From Curtobacterium sp. VKM Ac-1395 (lineage in GTDB: Bacteria > Actinomycetota > Actinomycetes > Actinomycetales > Microbacteriaceae), in NCBI RefSeq assembly GCF_015350975.1, contig NZ_JADKRX010000007.1:1-64000 (forward strand): DNA of 64,000 nt. Direction: 5' to 3'. The notes under the pieces are model-generated. The model had not been told where the DNA came from, made no database searches, and saw only the letters and a list, made by a program, of their open reading frames with translations. The translations under genes and the position numbers were made by a program. Each line of letters starts with the position of its first letter. The first letter of the stretch is position 1. Shown here piece after piece: positions 58,460 through 64,000 of the stretch.

Positions 58460-59599
58460 TTACTTAACATCCTCGGCATCACTTTGTCGCAGATTCGCAA
58501 CGATCCAGTCGTCGACGTGGGCGGCGAAAAGCTTCGGTGCTGCGTTCCATTCCATCGCGTGCGGGCTTGCCGGGAACTGTTCAAGAACGACGCGGTCCGA
58601 GCTAGCGGCGAATGCCTCAGATGCTGCGAACGGCGTGGTCAGGTCACCCGTCGAGTGGATGACCAAGGTGGGGATAGACACCGTCGGTAGCGCCTCCGTC
58701 AGGCTCAGCGTCAGTGGCAGGCCCAGCACGCGCGCACCGAGCCGTGATGACAGCAGGGCGATGGCTGACGACGCGAGCCACCGCGGGACGTGTTGACGGG
58801 CCATCCCGTAGTGGATGGTGCGTGCCCAGCTCACGACGGGCGAAACGAGCACCAACGCGTCGATCGAGGCGCCCTGCAGACCACGTGTTGTCTCCTCGAG
58901 GGCCACCGTTGCGCCGAGCGACCAACCGACGACGACGATGCGTGCTGCACCCTGCGACCTGGCGTACGCGATTGCTGCGTCGAGGTCCTGCCACTCTGCT
59001 TGTCCGAGTGCTGAGGGTTCGCGTGTCTCGCCGGCAGCCTCGCGGTCGCCTCGGTAGGAGATTACCAGCGACGTGTATCCGGCCCCGGCTACTGCTTGGA
59101 CGCTCCGTAGCGCTGAGTCGCGACCGGCGAGCATCCCGTGCACGTGGATGACCCACGTGGATGACGCGGCGCCGGTGCCGGCGTACAGCCACGCGGGCTG
59201 GGAAGCGTGGTCCGTGTGGATCTCGACGCTTGCTGGCGGCGTCGTTGTGACGTTCGTCGGAGTGAACACGTTCCCCGCCGCTCGCCCGTCGGTGCCCGCC
59301 TCTAGCGCTGCAGGCTCCGCGAGGTGACGCACCACGGTGCCGTCCGCGTCTTCCTCGTCGACGGCGGAAGTGAGCACGGCCAGCTTTGTCTCGTCGTCGT
59401 AGAGGAGCCCGATGATCCCGCCGAAACGCGTCAGCGGGTTGCTGGTGAGCTCTACGTCCCCGCTGGGGCTGACGTGGAAGATCTTGGCGGGCCGGGCGCG
59501 CTGTGGGAACACCACGGCGCGCGCGAGCAGGAGCATGGCGGCGCAGTAGGCGGCGGCGAGCACGACCACTGCGATGGCCACGATGATGAGCGCGAGCAT
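58460..59599 (-). CDS. Membrane-anchored alpha/beta hydrolase
   Basis: This 379-residue protein has one N-terminal helix (LIIVAIAVVVLAAAYCAAML) and an alpha/beta hydrolase domain (about 140-370). WVIHVHGMLAGRDSALRSV carries the oxyanion region, VVVGWSLGATVAL the nucleophile Ser (near 225), PTLVIHSTGDLTTPF the acidic residue and FPASPHAMEW the catalytic His. The substrate is unknown. It is the last gene of the XRE-led cassette and its start overlaps the stop of the membrane protein by one base. A hydrolase in such a regulatory cassette is unusual. Its 3' end contains an operator-like sequence (58487-58500). Confidence 0.85.
   Translation of the reverse strand: MLALIIVAIAVVVLAAAYCAAMLLLARAVVFPQRARPAKIFHVSPSGDVELTSNPLTRFGGIIGLLYDDETKLAVLTSAVDEEDADGTVVRHLAEPAALEAGTDGRAAGNVFTPTNVTTTPPASVEIHTDHASQPAWLYAGTGAASSTWVIHVHGMLAGRDSALRSVQAVAGAGYTSLVISYRGDREAAGETREPSALGQAEWQDLDAAIAYARSQGAARIVVVGWSLGATVALEETTRGLQGASIDALVLVSPVVSWARTIHYGMARQHVPRWLASSAIALLSSRLGARVLGLPLTLSLTEALPTVSIPTLVIHSTGDLTTPFAASEAFAASSDRVVLEQFPASPHAMEWNAAPKLFAAHVDDWIVANLRQSDAEDVK
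58487..58500. promoter_or_regulatory. Second operator-like copy near the transfer promoter
   Basis: TCGCAGATTCGCAA matches the 58415 site at 12 of 14 positions (T to C in each arm), inside the 3' end of the hydrolase gene, 72 bases from the first. Spacing close to seven DNA turns would suit cooperative binding. Confidence 0.45.
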
Positions 59600-60516
59600 C
59601 AGGGGGTGACCTCTCCGAGCTTGTTGGACAGCGTGTGTTCAACGACCGCGAACGTGATTCGTTCGGCGGTGGAGAGCTCTTGCAGGCCGACCTTGACGCG
59701 GTCGCGGATGTTGGCGGCGGAGTCGAACGCGAGCTGCCGGTTGGACCAGCGGCGCGCTGTCGCCAGGGCAACGCGGTTCGCTCGGTAGTCGGGGCCGTGG
59801 CCGCGGGCGTCGACGCTGACGGTCCAGCGGGCGGCGGCCCACCAGAACGTGCGTGCGCCGAGGATCCAGATGAACCCGGCGACGGCGATGAAGATGCCCG
59901 AGAAGAAGGGCACCTCGGCGACGTAGTAGTAGTGCTCTCGGAACGCCGCTGAGACTGGTCCGAAGTGTGCGAGGAGGAGGTAGAGCACTTCGACGACGTC
60001 GCTGACGAGCATCAGGGATAGCCCCGTCACCCAGAACATTGTCGGCATTGTGCGGCGCTCCGCCAGCATTCGGATGGTGAGCGCGGTGATGATCCCCATG
60101 ACCGCTGTGTAGAGGGTCGCGAACAGCCACACGGCTGGCTGATCGAGGCGATCGAGCACGAACCGCGGGGAGGTATGCCCTGGGTCAGCGATGAGCAGGA
60201 ACGGAATCGTGAAGGCGATGATGGCGGCGACGACCGACCCCCACGGCAGCCGCCGACGTTCGAAACCTCGCTCGGCCGCAACGGCGTTGTGGAACGACCA
60301 CATCGCCGCAACGGCGGAAGCATCGCGTACGAGCGTGAGGAGGTTCCGGTCGCCCAGCAGCCCGTCGAGGACTGCGGGAGGGGCCGCGATCACGCCGTAG
60401 GTCGCCAGCGACACCATGCCGAACACGGTCGCCCACCATGCGGGCTTCCGGTACGACCTCCGAGTACGGAACGCGACGGCGACAATGAGGATCAGAAGAC
60501 ATGCGCTCTGGATCAC
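59599..60516 (-). CDS. Multi-helix membrane protein resembling DUF6545/MAB_1171c
   Basis: This 305-residue protein has about seven helices: an N-terminal one followed by WWATVFGMVSLATYGVIAA, WGSVVAAIIAFTIPFLLIAD and WLFATLYTAVMGIITALTIR, then MFWVTGLSLMLVSDVVEVLY and FFSGIFIAVAGFIWILGART. A cytoplasmic C-terminus (about 225-305) has DARGHGPDYRANRVALATAR and ITFAVVEHTLSN. Proteins of this design accompany XRE and ImmA/IrrE genes in actinobacterial elements and are called DUF6545 or MAB_1171c-like. The start overlaps the stop of the ImmA gene by four bases, so they are co-translated. It could sense a signal or be a toxin-like partner. Confidence 0.75.
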   Translation of the reverse strand: MIQSACLLILIVAVAFRTRRSYRKPAWWATVFGMVSLATYGVIAAPPAVLDGLLGDRNLLTLVRDASAVAAMWSFHNAVAAERGFERRRLPWGSVVAAIIAFTIPFLLIADPGHTSPRFVLDRLDQPAVWLFATLYTAVMGIITALTIRMLAERRTMPTMFWVTGLSLMLVSDVVEVLYLLLAHFGPVSAAFREHYYYVAEVPFFSGIFIAVAGFIWILGARTFWWAAARWTVSVDARGHGPDYRANRVALATARRWSNRQLAFDSAANIRDRVKVGLQELSTAERITFAVVEHTLSNKLGEVTP

Positions 60517-61025
60517 CCGAAGTGCTCCTCTTCCGTCGTGTCGGCGTAGGCCGAGAGCCTGCGGGTGAACATGCGCGCCATCTCCTCGACGATCAGCTCT
60601 TCTCGCACTGACTCAGCGTCGTTCGACTCGGAGCTGTTCCGGGGACAGAGGCGAAGGAACAGACGCGAGTCGGGCGCCGGCTGATGCGGCCGCGCGGTAC
60701 CCGGCGGGAACCAGTCATCGGGCGCACTCCGCACGATCAGATGGCAGAGCTCATGCGTCCGACTCAAGAAGCTGTAGTAGTTGCTGTCGTCCGCCGGCAC
60801 GAGAATCCCGGTGAATGTCTCCGCCTCGAACAGGATCCCAGTGGTTGCGCGGAGCGAGGCGTCCTTGATCTCGTCGAAGACCAGCCGGCGCCCGTAGAGC
60901 GCCGACACTGCGCTGCACAGGTCCTCGAACTCCGCCATGTCGGGCAGCGGCGTCCTCCAGACGAGCGCAGCGGCGATCGCCGCGACAGGTTCGTGAGCGG
61001 CCTGCCCCTGGCGACGTCCTCGCAT
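60513..61025 (-). CDS. ImmA/IrrE-family metallopeptidase
   Basis: This 170-residue protein has an ImmA/IrrE domain: LCSAVSALYGRRLVFDEIKD, FTGILVPADDSNYYSFLSRT and the zinc motif HELCHLIVRSA (HExxH, near residue 90). A C-terminal acidic helix SVREELIVEEMARMFTRRLS supplies a further glutamate. In ICEBs1, ImmA cleaves the repressor ImmR to induce transfer. Here it follows an XRE repressor gene, 45 bases away, in the same direction. The same logic is likely: cleavage of the XRE protein relieves repression of transfer genes. This is inference from the family. Confidence 0.9.
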   Translation of the reverse strand: MRGRRQGQAAHEPVAAIAAALVWRTPLPDMAEFEDLCSAVSALYGRRLVFDEIKDASLRATTGILFEAETFTGILVPADDSNYYSFLSRTHELCHLIVRSAPDDWFPPGTARPHQPAPDSRLFLRLCPRNSSESNDAESVREELIVEEMARMFTRRLSAYADTTEEEHFG

Positions 61026-61070
61026 GATGTCTCCCGTCCAGTGCTCCCCCTTCGGTGAGCACTCACTTCC

Positions 61071-61736
61071 CTAGGATCGGGGACCCTCTTCTTTGTCGAT
61101 CAGCGCACGGATGGCGGACTCCACCGTGGCCATCTCCTCGGGTTCTAGTTCGTCGAGCGAGCGCGCGGCGATCTTCGTCACCCCAAGCGATCGCATCGAT
61201 CGGGCGAGGCCAAGCTGTGCGTCGATCCGCTGCGCTTCGTCTTCCGGCGTCTTTCCCAGGAGGTAGTCCGCCGGCACCTCGAGGAAGTCAGCCAGAGCGA
61301 TCACCAACGAGTGCGATCCAGCACCGTCGACGAACGCACGCCACTCTCGAAGTGACAGCAGGTGGCCGGTCTTGCTCAGCGCCGACCGCGCCTTCGTGTA
61401 CGCCGCGTCCTGGTTGTCCCAGAGCCCGGACGCTTCGAGCGCGAGCCGGGCGCGGTCAGAACGGACAATCTCGTCGGCGCCGTCGCCCAGATCAAGCCCA
61501 GCGCGCTTTGCTGCACGGGCCACCAGTTCGAGCGGGTCATCCCCGATCGCCCGGCAGAGATTGACCAATTCCACTACGGTGACCGGTCGTTTGCCGTTGA
61601 GGACGCGGTAGATGGTGTCGTGCGTGATCTCCGACCGCTCGGCCCACGCACGCACGTTCACGTGCGCGACGCCCTGCGCAGCGCGCAGCTCAGCTGCAAG
61701 CGCTCCGTGCAGAGCTTGTGCGGAGGATTCGCTCAT
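61071..61736 (-). CDS. XRE-family repressor with two HTH-like segments
   Basis: This 221-residue regulator has an N-terminal XRE HTH (about 25-65: VRAWAERSEITHDTIYRVLN, RAIGDDPLELVA) and a second HTH-like segment (about 115-165: LLSLREWRAFVDGAGSHSLV, LADFLEVPADYLLG with the XRE-type DYLLG ending). A C-terminal helical region (about 185-221) may mediate dimerisation or be the ImmA target. ATG 61736 has GTGGA upstream; GTG 61745 is an alternative. It probably binds TTGC-x6-GCAA palindromes at its own promoter (61801-61814) and at the transfer operon (58415, 58487). Confidence 0.87.
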   Translation of the reverse strand: MSESSAQALHGALAAELRAAQGVAHVNVRAWAERSEITHDTIYRVLNGKRPVTVVELVNLCRAIGDDPLELVARAAKRAGLDLGDGADEIVRSDRARLALEASGLWDNQDAAYTKARSALSKTGHLLSLREWRAFVDGAGSHSLVIALADFLEVPADYLLGKTPEDEAQRIDAQLGLARSMRSLGVTKIAARSLDELEPEEMATVESAIRALIDKEEGPRS

Positions 61737-61800
61737 TGGGTCCACTCAAAAACGCTAGCAGGCGACGGTTCAGTACGCTTCTTGCAAAGGTACAGCAGGG

Positions 61801-61814
61801 TTGCTAATTTGCAA
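61801..61814. promoter_or_regulatory. XRE-type operator candidate at the repressor promoter
   Basis: TTGCTAATTTGCAA sits in GGTTGC-taattt-GCAACC, a perfect 6-bp-arm inverted repeat, 65 bases before the repressor start. A lone TTGCAAA half-site lies at 61782. The repeat resembles the sites at 58415 and 58487. Confidence 0.6.
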
Positions 61815-61816
61815 CC

Positions 61817-62158
61817 GTGCCCATTGCTCCACCGCCTACCTTGCCAGAGCGATGGCAACCACGTTGATGACTCCAACCGCCACCGCCCCGGCGAAGATCA
61901 CCCAGACCCACGCTCGTCCGCCTCGTGCTCTCACGGGTTGCTCGGCAGCGCTGGGTTGGGTTGGATCCGCGGTCAGCGTGGAACGATCGGTCGGCACGGG
62001 GACCACTCTCGCGCTTTCTGGCTGGTATCAGGCCGAGAGCCCACCGGACCAGTCCGGTGGGTGCCTATCGGGGTGCACAGGACGCGGAGTGGGCTGCGGC
62101 CAGCCGAGCAACAGCCGGTACCGGCCGCCCCATTCCTGAGATCTACGGGGAGCCGAAG
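61817..62158. other. Intergenic region without a supported gene
   Basis: About 340 bases between the repressor promoter and the small gene at 62159. Frames here are short and mixed. A transcript from the operator at 61801 may run through it to the rightward small genes. Confidence 0.45.
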
Positions 62159-62413
62159 ATGAAGGCCATGCGGGCGTCTATCGCCGGTGGCACGAAGGCG
62201 AACGGCGGCCCCGGTGAAGCCGGCGCGGACGCCGTGCTTCGGAAGGCTGAATGGTCCGCGGCGAGGCTGGCCCTTGCTGGTTGCGGCTTCGCGATGGGCT
62301 GCGAAGTGGCGCTCACTGTCGGCCCACCCGTCGTGGCTGCTCTGTGGAAGGCTGACAGGGATGTCCGTGCAGCGGTGCGTGCCGAGCTTGAGCAAGGGAC
62401 CGTCGAGGACTGA
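62159..62413 (+). CDS. Small single-helix hypothetical protein
   Basis: This 84-residue protein starts with ATG 62159 behind GGGGAG with a six-base gap. It has a polar Gly-rich N-terminus (AGGTKANGGPGEAGADAVLR), a hydrophobic stretch (LALAGCGFAMGCEVALTVGP) that could be one membrane helix, and a charged C-terminal helix DVRAAVRAELEQG. No family is recognised. It is the first rightward gene past the repressor and may belong to the early region of the element, where excision or replication accessory genes are often found. Confidence 0.6.
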   Translation: MKAMRASIAGGTKANGGPGEAGADAVLRKAEWSAARLALAGCGFAMGCEVALTVGPPVVAALWKADRDVRAAVRAELEQGTVED

Positions 62414-62479
62414 CGTGTGAGCGGCAGCATTGACAGCTTGTCCGCTCATTCCCTCCTCGAGCCCACCTCAGGAGAACCG

Positions 62480-62680
62480 ATGACCCAGACGAACTTCACA
62501 CCCAATGCCCACGACCGCGTGCAGTACAACCGCGGCAAGGTCAAGCATCTCATCGGGCACTACGGCGTCGTCGTGCCAGACGAAAACCGCCAGACTCTGC
62601 CGTCGGGACTTCGGTACGTCCTCTTCGACGGTGAGCGGTCGCCGAAGGTCGTCGCAGCAGACGGGCTCGACCAGGCCTAG
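62480..62680 (+). CDS. Small hypothetical protein (66 aa)
   Basis: ATG 62480 follows AGGAGAACC, a good ribosome site. The product has FTPNAHDRVQYNRGKVKHLI, GHYGVVVPDENRQTL and LRYVLFDGERSPKVVAADGL. The pattern (G-x-Y-G-x-V-V and a late V-L-F-D) suggests a small beta-barrel, KOW or SH3-like, but this is a guess. Its TAG and the TAG of the leftward gene at 62677 share CTAG. No neighbour explains it. Confidence 0.65.
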   Translation: MTQTNFTPNAHDRVQYNRGKVKHLIGHYGVVVPDENRQTLPSGLRYVLFDGERSPKVVAADGLDQA

Positions 62681-62970
62681 CCCGCCGTCGGGTGCATCAG
62701 CCCGTACATTTCGTCCGAGGTGCGTTGCGCGTCAGCGAGGACCTCTGCGGACCGGGCAAGCGCTTCGGCCATGCGCCGGTCGAAGTCCTCCATGGCGTCG
62801 TCGAACTCGTCTTTGAGCATTTCGTCGAACCGGGTCGGTTTCGGCTCCGACGGTATCCACTGCTGCTCGCGGTATCCCGTCAGCAGCTGTACGTTCCCGA
62901 TGACGTCGGAGAGCGTCCTCGAGGAGGTCGACTGGTGGGAGTCCACCCAAGGTAGGAGCGTAGGGAGCAC
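62677..62970 (-). CDS. Small helical hypothetical protein
   Basis: This 97-residue product is mostly alpha-helical and acidic: SHQSTSSRTLSDVIGNVQLL, TRFDEMLKDEFDDAMEDFDR and MAEALARSAEVLADAQRTSD. I chose GTG 62970, with GGGGAG upstream; a longer frame to 63033 exists with Gly-rich, non-coding-like start. No family is recognised. It lies opposite to the neighbouring small genes and overlaps the stop of the rightward 66-residue gene by four bases. Confidence 0.6.
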   Translation of the reverse strand: MLPTLLPWVDSHQSTSSRTLSDVIGNVQLLTGYREQQWIPSEPKPTRFDEMLKDEFDDAMEDFDRRMAEALARSAEVLADAQRTSDEMYGLMHPTAG

Positions 62971-62999
62971 GTTTCTCAGCTCTCCCCCACCTCTCGCCC

Positions 63000-63042
63000 A
63001 AACGCCCTGTGCCGGCCCTCCCCGGCCCAACACAGGGCGTTT
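63000..63042. terminator. Hairpin with a 12-bp perfect stem
   Basis: AAACGCCCTGTG pairs with CACAGGGCGTTT around a 19-base loop, which itself has CCGG palindromes. It lies between the leftward gene at 62970 and rightward small genes. It may terminate the rightward transcript from 62680 or protect the divergent region. Confidence 0.6.
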
Positions 63043-63091
63043 CTGCCGGCCTGGCTACCCCCGACCCCGTTCCGATCGCATAGGCGTAGTC

Positions 63092-63214
63092 GTGAGCGAT
63101 TTGAACTCTGACGCACCTGTTGATCTCTCGAAGCCGCAGTGTGAGCCAACCACTCCCCCGGTCGCGGCGGCGAACGGCGACCGCGGCGCCTGCGTCTACT
63201 CGACGGCATCGTGA
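63092..63214 (+). CDS. Short ORF coupled to a small membrane protein
   Basis: This 40-codon frame starts with GTG and reads DLNSDAPVDLSKPQCEPTTP, then VAAANGDRGACVYSTAS. Its TGA overlaps the GTG of the next gene (GTGA), a pattern that suggests true coupling. The ribosome site is weak. It is too short to assign and could be a leader peptide. Confidence 0.4.
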   Translation: MSDLNSDAPVDLSKPQCEPTTPPVAAANGDRGACVYSTAS

Positions 63215-63441
63215 CGCCGGTCGGTCTCGTCTGGCTCGCGCTCAACGCCGCCCTGTTCGTCTTCGTCGGCTACGGCGTCGGCGGCTTTCTCACGATGTCG
63301 GTAGGGCCGCTGGGCCTGATTGCGTGGGGCGCCTTCGAGTGGCTGCGTGACCTCGCTTACTGCCGCGACGCTCTTGAGCAGTGGCGGGACGACGTCGCCG
63401 CGTGGGAGTTCGAGCATCGGCTCGACGCTTCCCGCGCATAG
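63211..63441 (+). CDS. Small two-helix membrane protein
   Basis: This 76-residue protein has two closely spaced helices, PVGLVWLALNAALFVFVGYG and FLTMSVGPLGLIAWGAFEWL, then a charged tail LEQWRDDVAAWEFEHRLDAS. Start GTG 63211 overlaps the stop of the preceding frame. Size and topology fit a holin- or toxin-like peptide or a small accessory of a mobile element, but there is no motif. The next coding region begins 10 bases later. Confidence 0.6.
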   Translation: MTPVGLVWLALNAALFVFVGYGVGGFLTMSVGPLGLIAWGAFEWLRDLAYCRDALEQWRDDVAAWEFEHRLDASRA

Positions 63442-63450
63442 AGGGGCGAC

Positions 63451-63938
63451 ATGCACACGACAACCACTCCCCGCGACTCATCATCGACCCGGACGTGCAA
63501 CCCCACCTGCGTCTCGCCGGCGTCGTCGGCACGGACCCCGTGGTCTTCACAGAGGCCGACCTTCGAGGCCCCGACGGCGATGAGCGCCGTGCGTTCCTCC
63601 GCGACGCCCGGAAGCACTCCACCGTCGACGTCGTCGAAACCGGCTTCGGGAACACGGATAAGACCTTCGCCGTGAGGCGACGTGTCCCCTCCCTGACCTC
63701 GGTGCCGCACCACGCATCGAAGGCGCAGACGGTACCCCCGAAAGTGAAGACGAAGCACAAGCGACGCACGCCCGCTAATGGTCTGTCGCCCAGACACCCC
63801 TTCAACCCGCGGATGCGCGGATGCGCGGATGCGCGGATCCGCGCATCCGCGAGTAGAGTCCCTCCGCCCCCGTCCCAGGTAAAGCCGACCAAGCCCGGAT
63901 CGGGGGCGCGACAAGAGTCCCCCGCAACAGCCAGCTGA
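63451..63938 (+). pseudogene. Probably frameshifted gene near the origin-like repeats
   Basis: ATG 63451 follows GAGGGG with a good gap and reads MHTTTTP, but the coding-like frame (high G/C at third positions, plausible sequence LIIDPDVQPHLRLAGVVGTD, ADLRGPDGDERRAFLRDARK) lies one base away. The two join at a run CCCC at about 63468-63471. One inserted or lost C would make a continuous gene with PPRLIIDPDV. The product would end near the tandem 8-mer array, with a Lys/Arg-rich part VPPKVKTKHKRRTP. It may be a natural frameshift, a sequencing slip or a programmed shift. Confidence 0.5.
63808..63851. repeat. Four tandem CGCGGATG 8-mers followed by the inverted copy
   Basis: CGCGGATG occurs at 63808, 63816 and 63824, then CGCGGATC at 63832, then CGCGCATCCGCG. 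The inverted copy CATCCGCG (63844-63851) lets the array fold into a hairpin. The position next to the DnaA box suggests iterons or a nicking region. Confidence 0.72.
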
Positions 63939-63989
63939 CCGAGTTATCCACAGGTTCTGGGCCCGTTTCTCGGGCGCGACAAGAGTCCC
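63904..63989. repeat. Direct repeat GGGCGCGACAAGAGTCCC flanking a DnaA box
   Basis: The 18-mer is exact at 63904-63921 and 63972-63989, 68 bases apart. A shorter AGAGTCCC copy lies at 63855-63862. Between the two full copies is a perfect DnaA box. Such iterons are usual for plasmid or element origins. Confidence 0.75.
63944..63952 (+). promoter_or_regulatory. DnaA box TTATCCACA
   Basis: TTATCCACA is the strict DnaA consensus, located between two exact 18-bp direct repeats. A 9-mer match by chance in high-GC DNA is unlikely, and the context supports a replication origin. Confidence 0.65.
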
Positions 63990-64000
63990 TACGGTTTTTG

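Noticed and set aside
1..64000. tRNA, rRNA genes and insertion-sequence transposases
   Set aside because: I saw no tRNA cloverleaf-like sequence, no rRNA signatures and no DDE transposase or terminal inverted repeats typical of IS elements. A tRNA could be missed by eye; a tRNAscan run would settle it.

Overview
The window is high-GC DNA with strong G/C preference at codon third positions, frequent GTG starts and many 1-4 bp gene overlaps. Together with a class I P450 system, Lsr2, Asp23/AmaP-type genes and SCO6880-type conjugation proteins, this points to an actinobacterium. The gene style resembles Microbacteriaceae (Curtobacterium-like), which is inference. No rRNA, tRNA, ribosomal or core housekeeping gene was seen, so this may be a large plasmid or an accessory chromosomal region carrying a conjugative element.

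Positions 1-28,400 are a metabolic and envelope region. They hold an aquaporin, a VanZ-like protein, a zinc alcohol dehydrogenase with a coupled membrane protein, and a NarL-type two-component system. These are followed by two tandem paralogous small membrane proteins, a complete P450 electron chain (ferredoxin, P450, FAD reductase) and a divergent isochorismatase-like gene. A palindrome upstream of the histidine kinase recurs in degenerate form upstream of the P450 cluster. Next come a large secreted GH3 glycosidase with a divergent ROK regulator and quinone oxidoreductase, an unusual orphan kinase-like protein, and an envelope glycosylation cluster. That cluster has two divergent GT39-type glycosyltransferases, an OmpR/histidine kinase pair and a GT2-GtrA fusion.

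Positions 28,400-34,700 are an envelope-stress block on the minus strand. A sigma factor is followed by Asp23/Gls24-type, DUF2273-like and AmaP-like proteins, then a PRC-barrel/YsnF-like protein and a membrane protein, nearly all translationally coupled. Positions 34,700-45,300 are a looser accessory stretch with surface proteins, a second sigma factor, an AAA ATPase, Lsr2, lipoproteins, a coiled-coil membrane protein and several gene remnants. One remnant (17,257-17,415) is a copy of the 3' end of the secreted-protein gene at 39,883-40,560.

Positions 45,300-58,400 are a conjugative type IV secretion module on the minus strand: VirD4/TraG, VirB4-like and SCO6880-like ATPase or core proteins, a TrbL/VirB6-like channel protein, a pilin-like protein, a peptidoglycan hydrolase, a MinD-like ATPase and a secreted HNH protein. 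Positions 58,460-61,740 hold a likely control cassette: an XRE repressor with two HTH-like segments, an ImmA/IrrE protease, a multi-TM protein and an alpha/beta hydrolase. A 14-bp palindrome close to TTGCAAATTTGCAA lies at the repressor promoter and directly before the first transfer gene, suggesting how the cassette controls transfer. The right end (63,800-64,000) carries tandem 8-mers, an 18-bp direct repeat and a perfect DnaA box TTATCCACA, and looks like a plasmid or element origin cut by the window edge. No relaxase was seen in the window.
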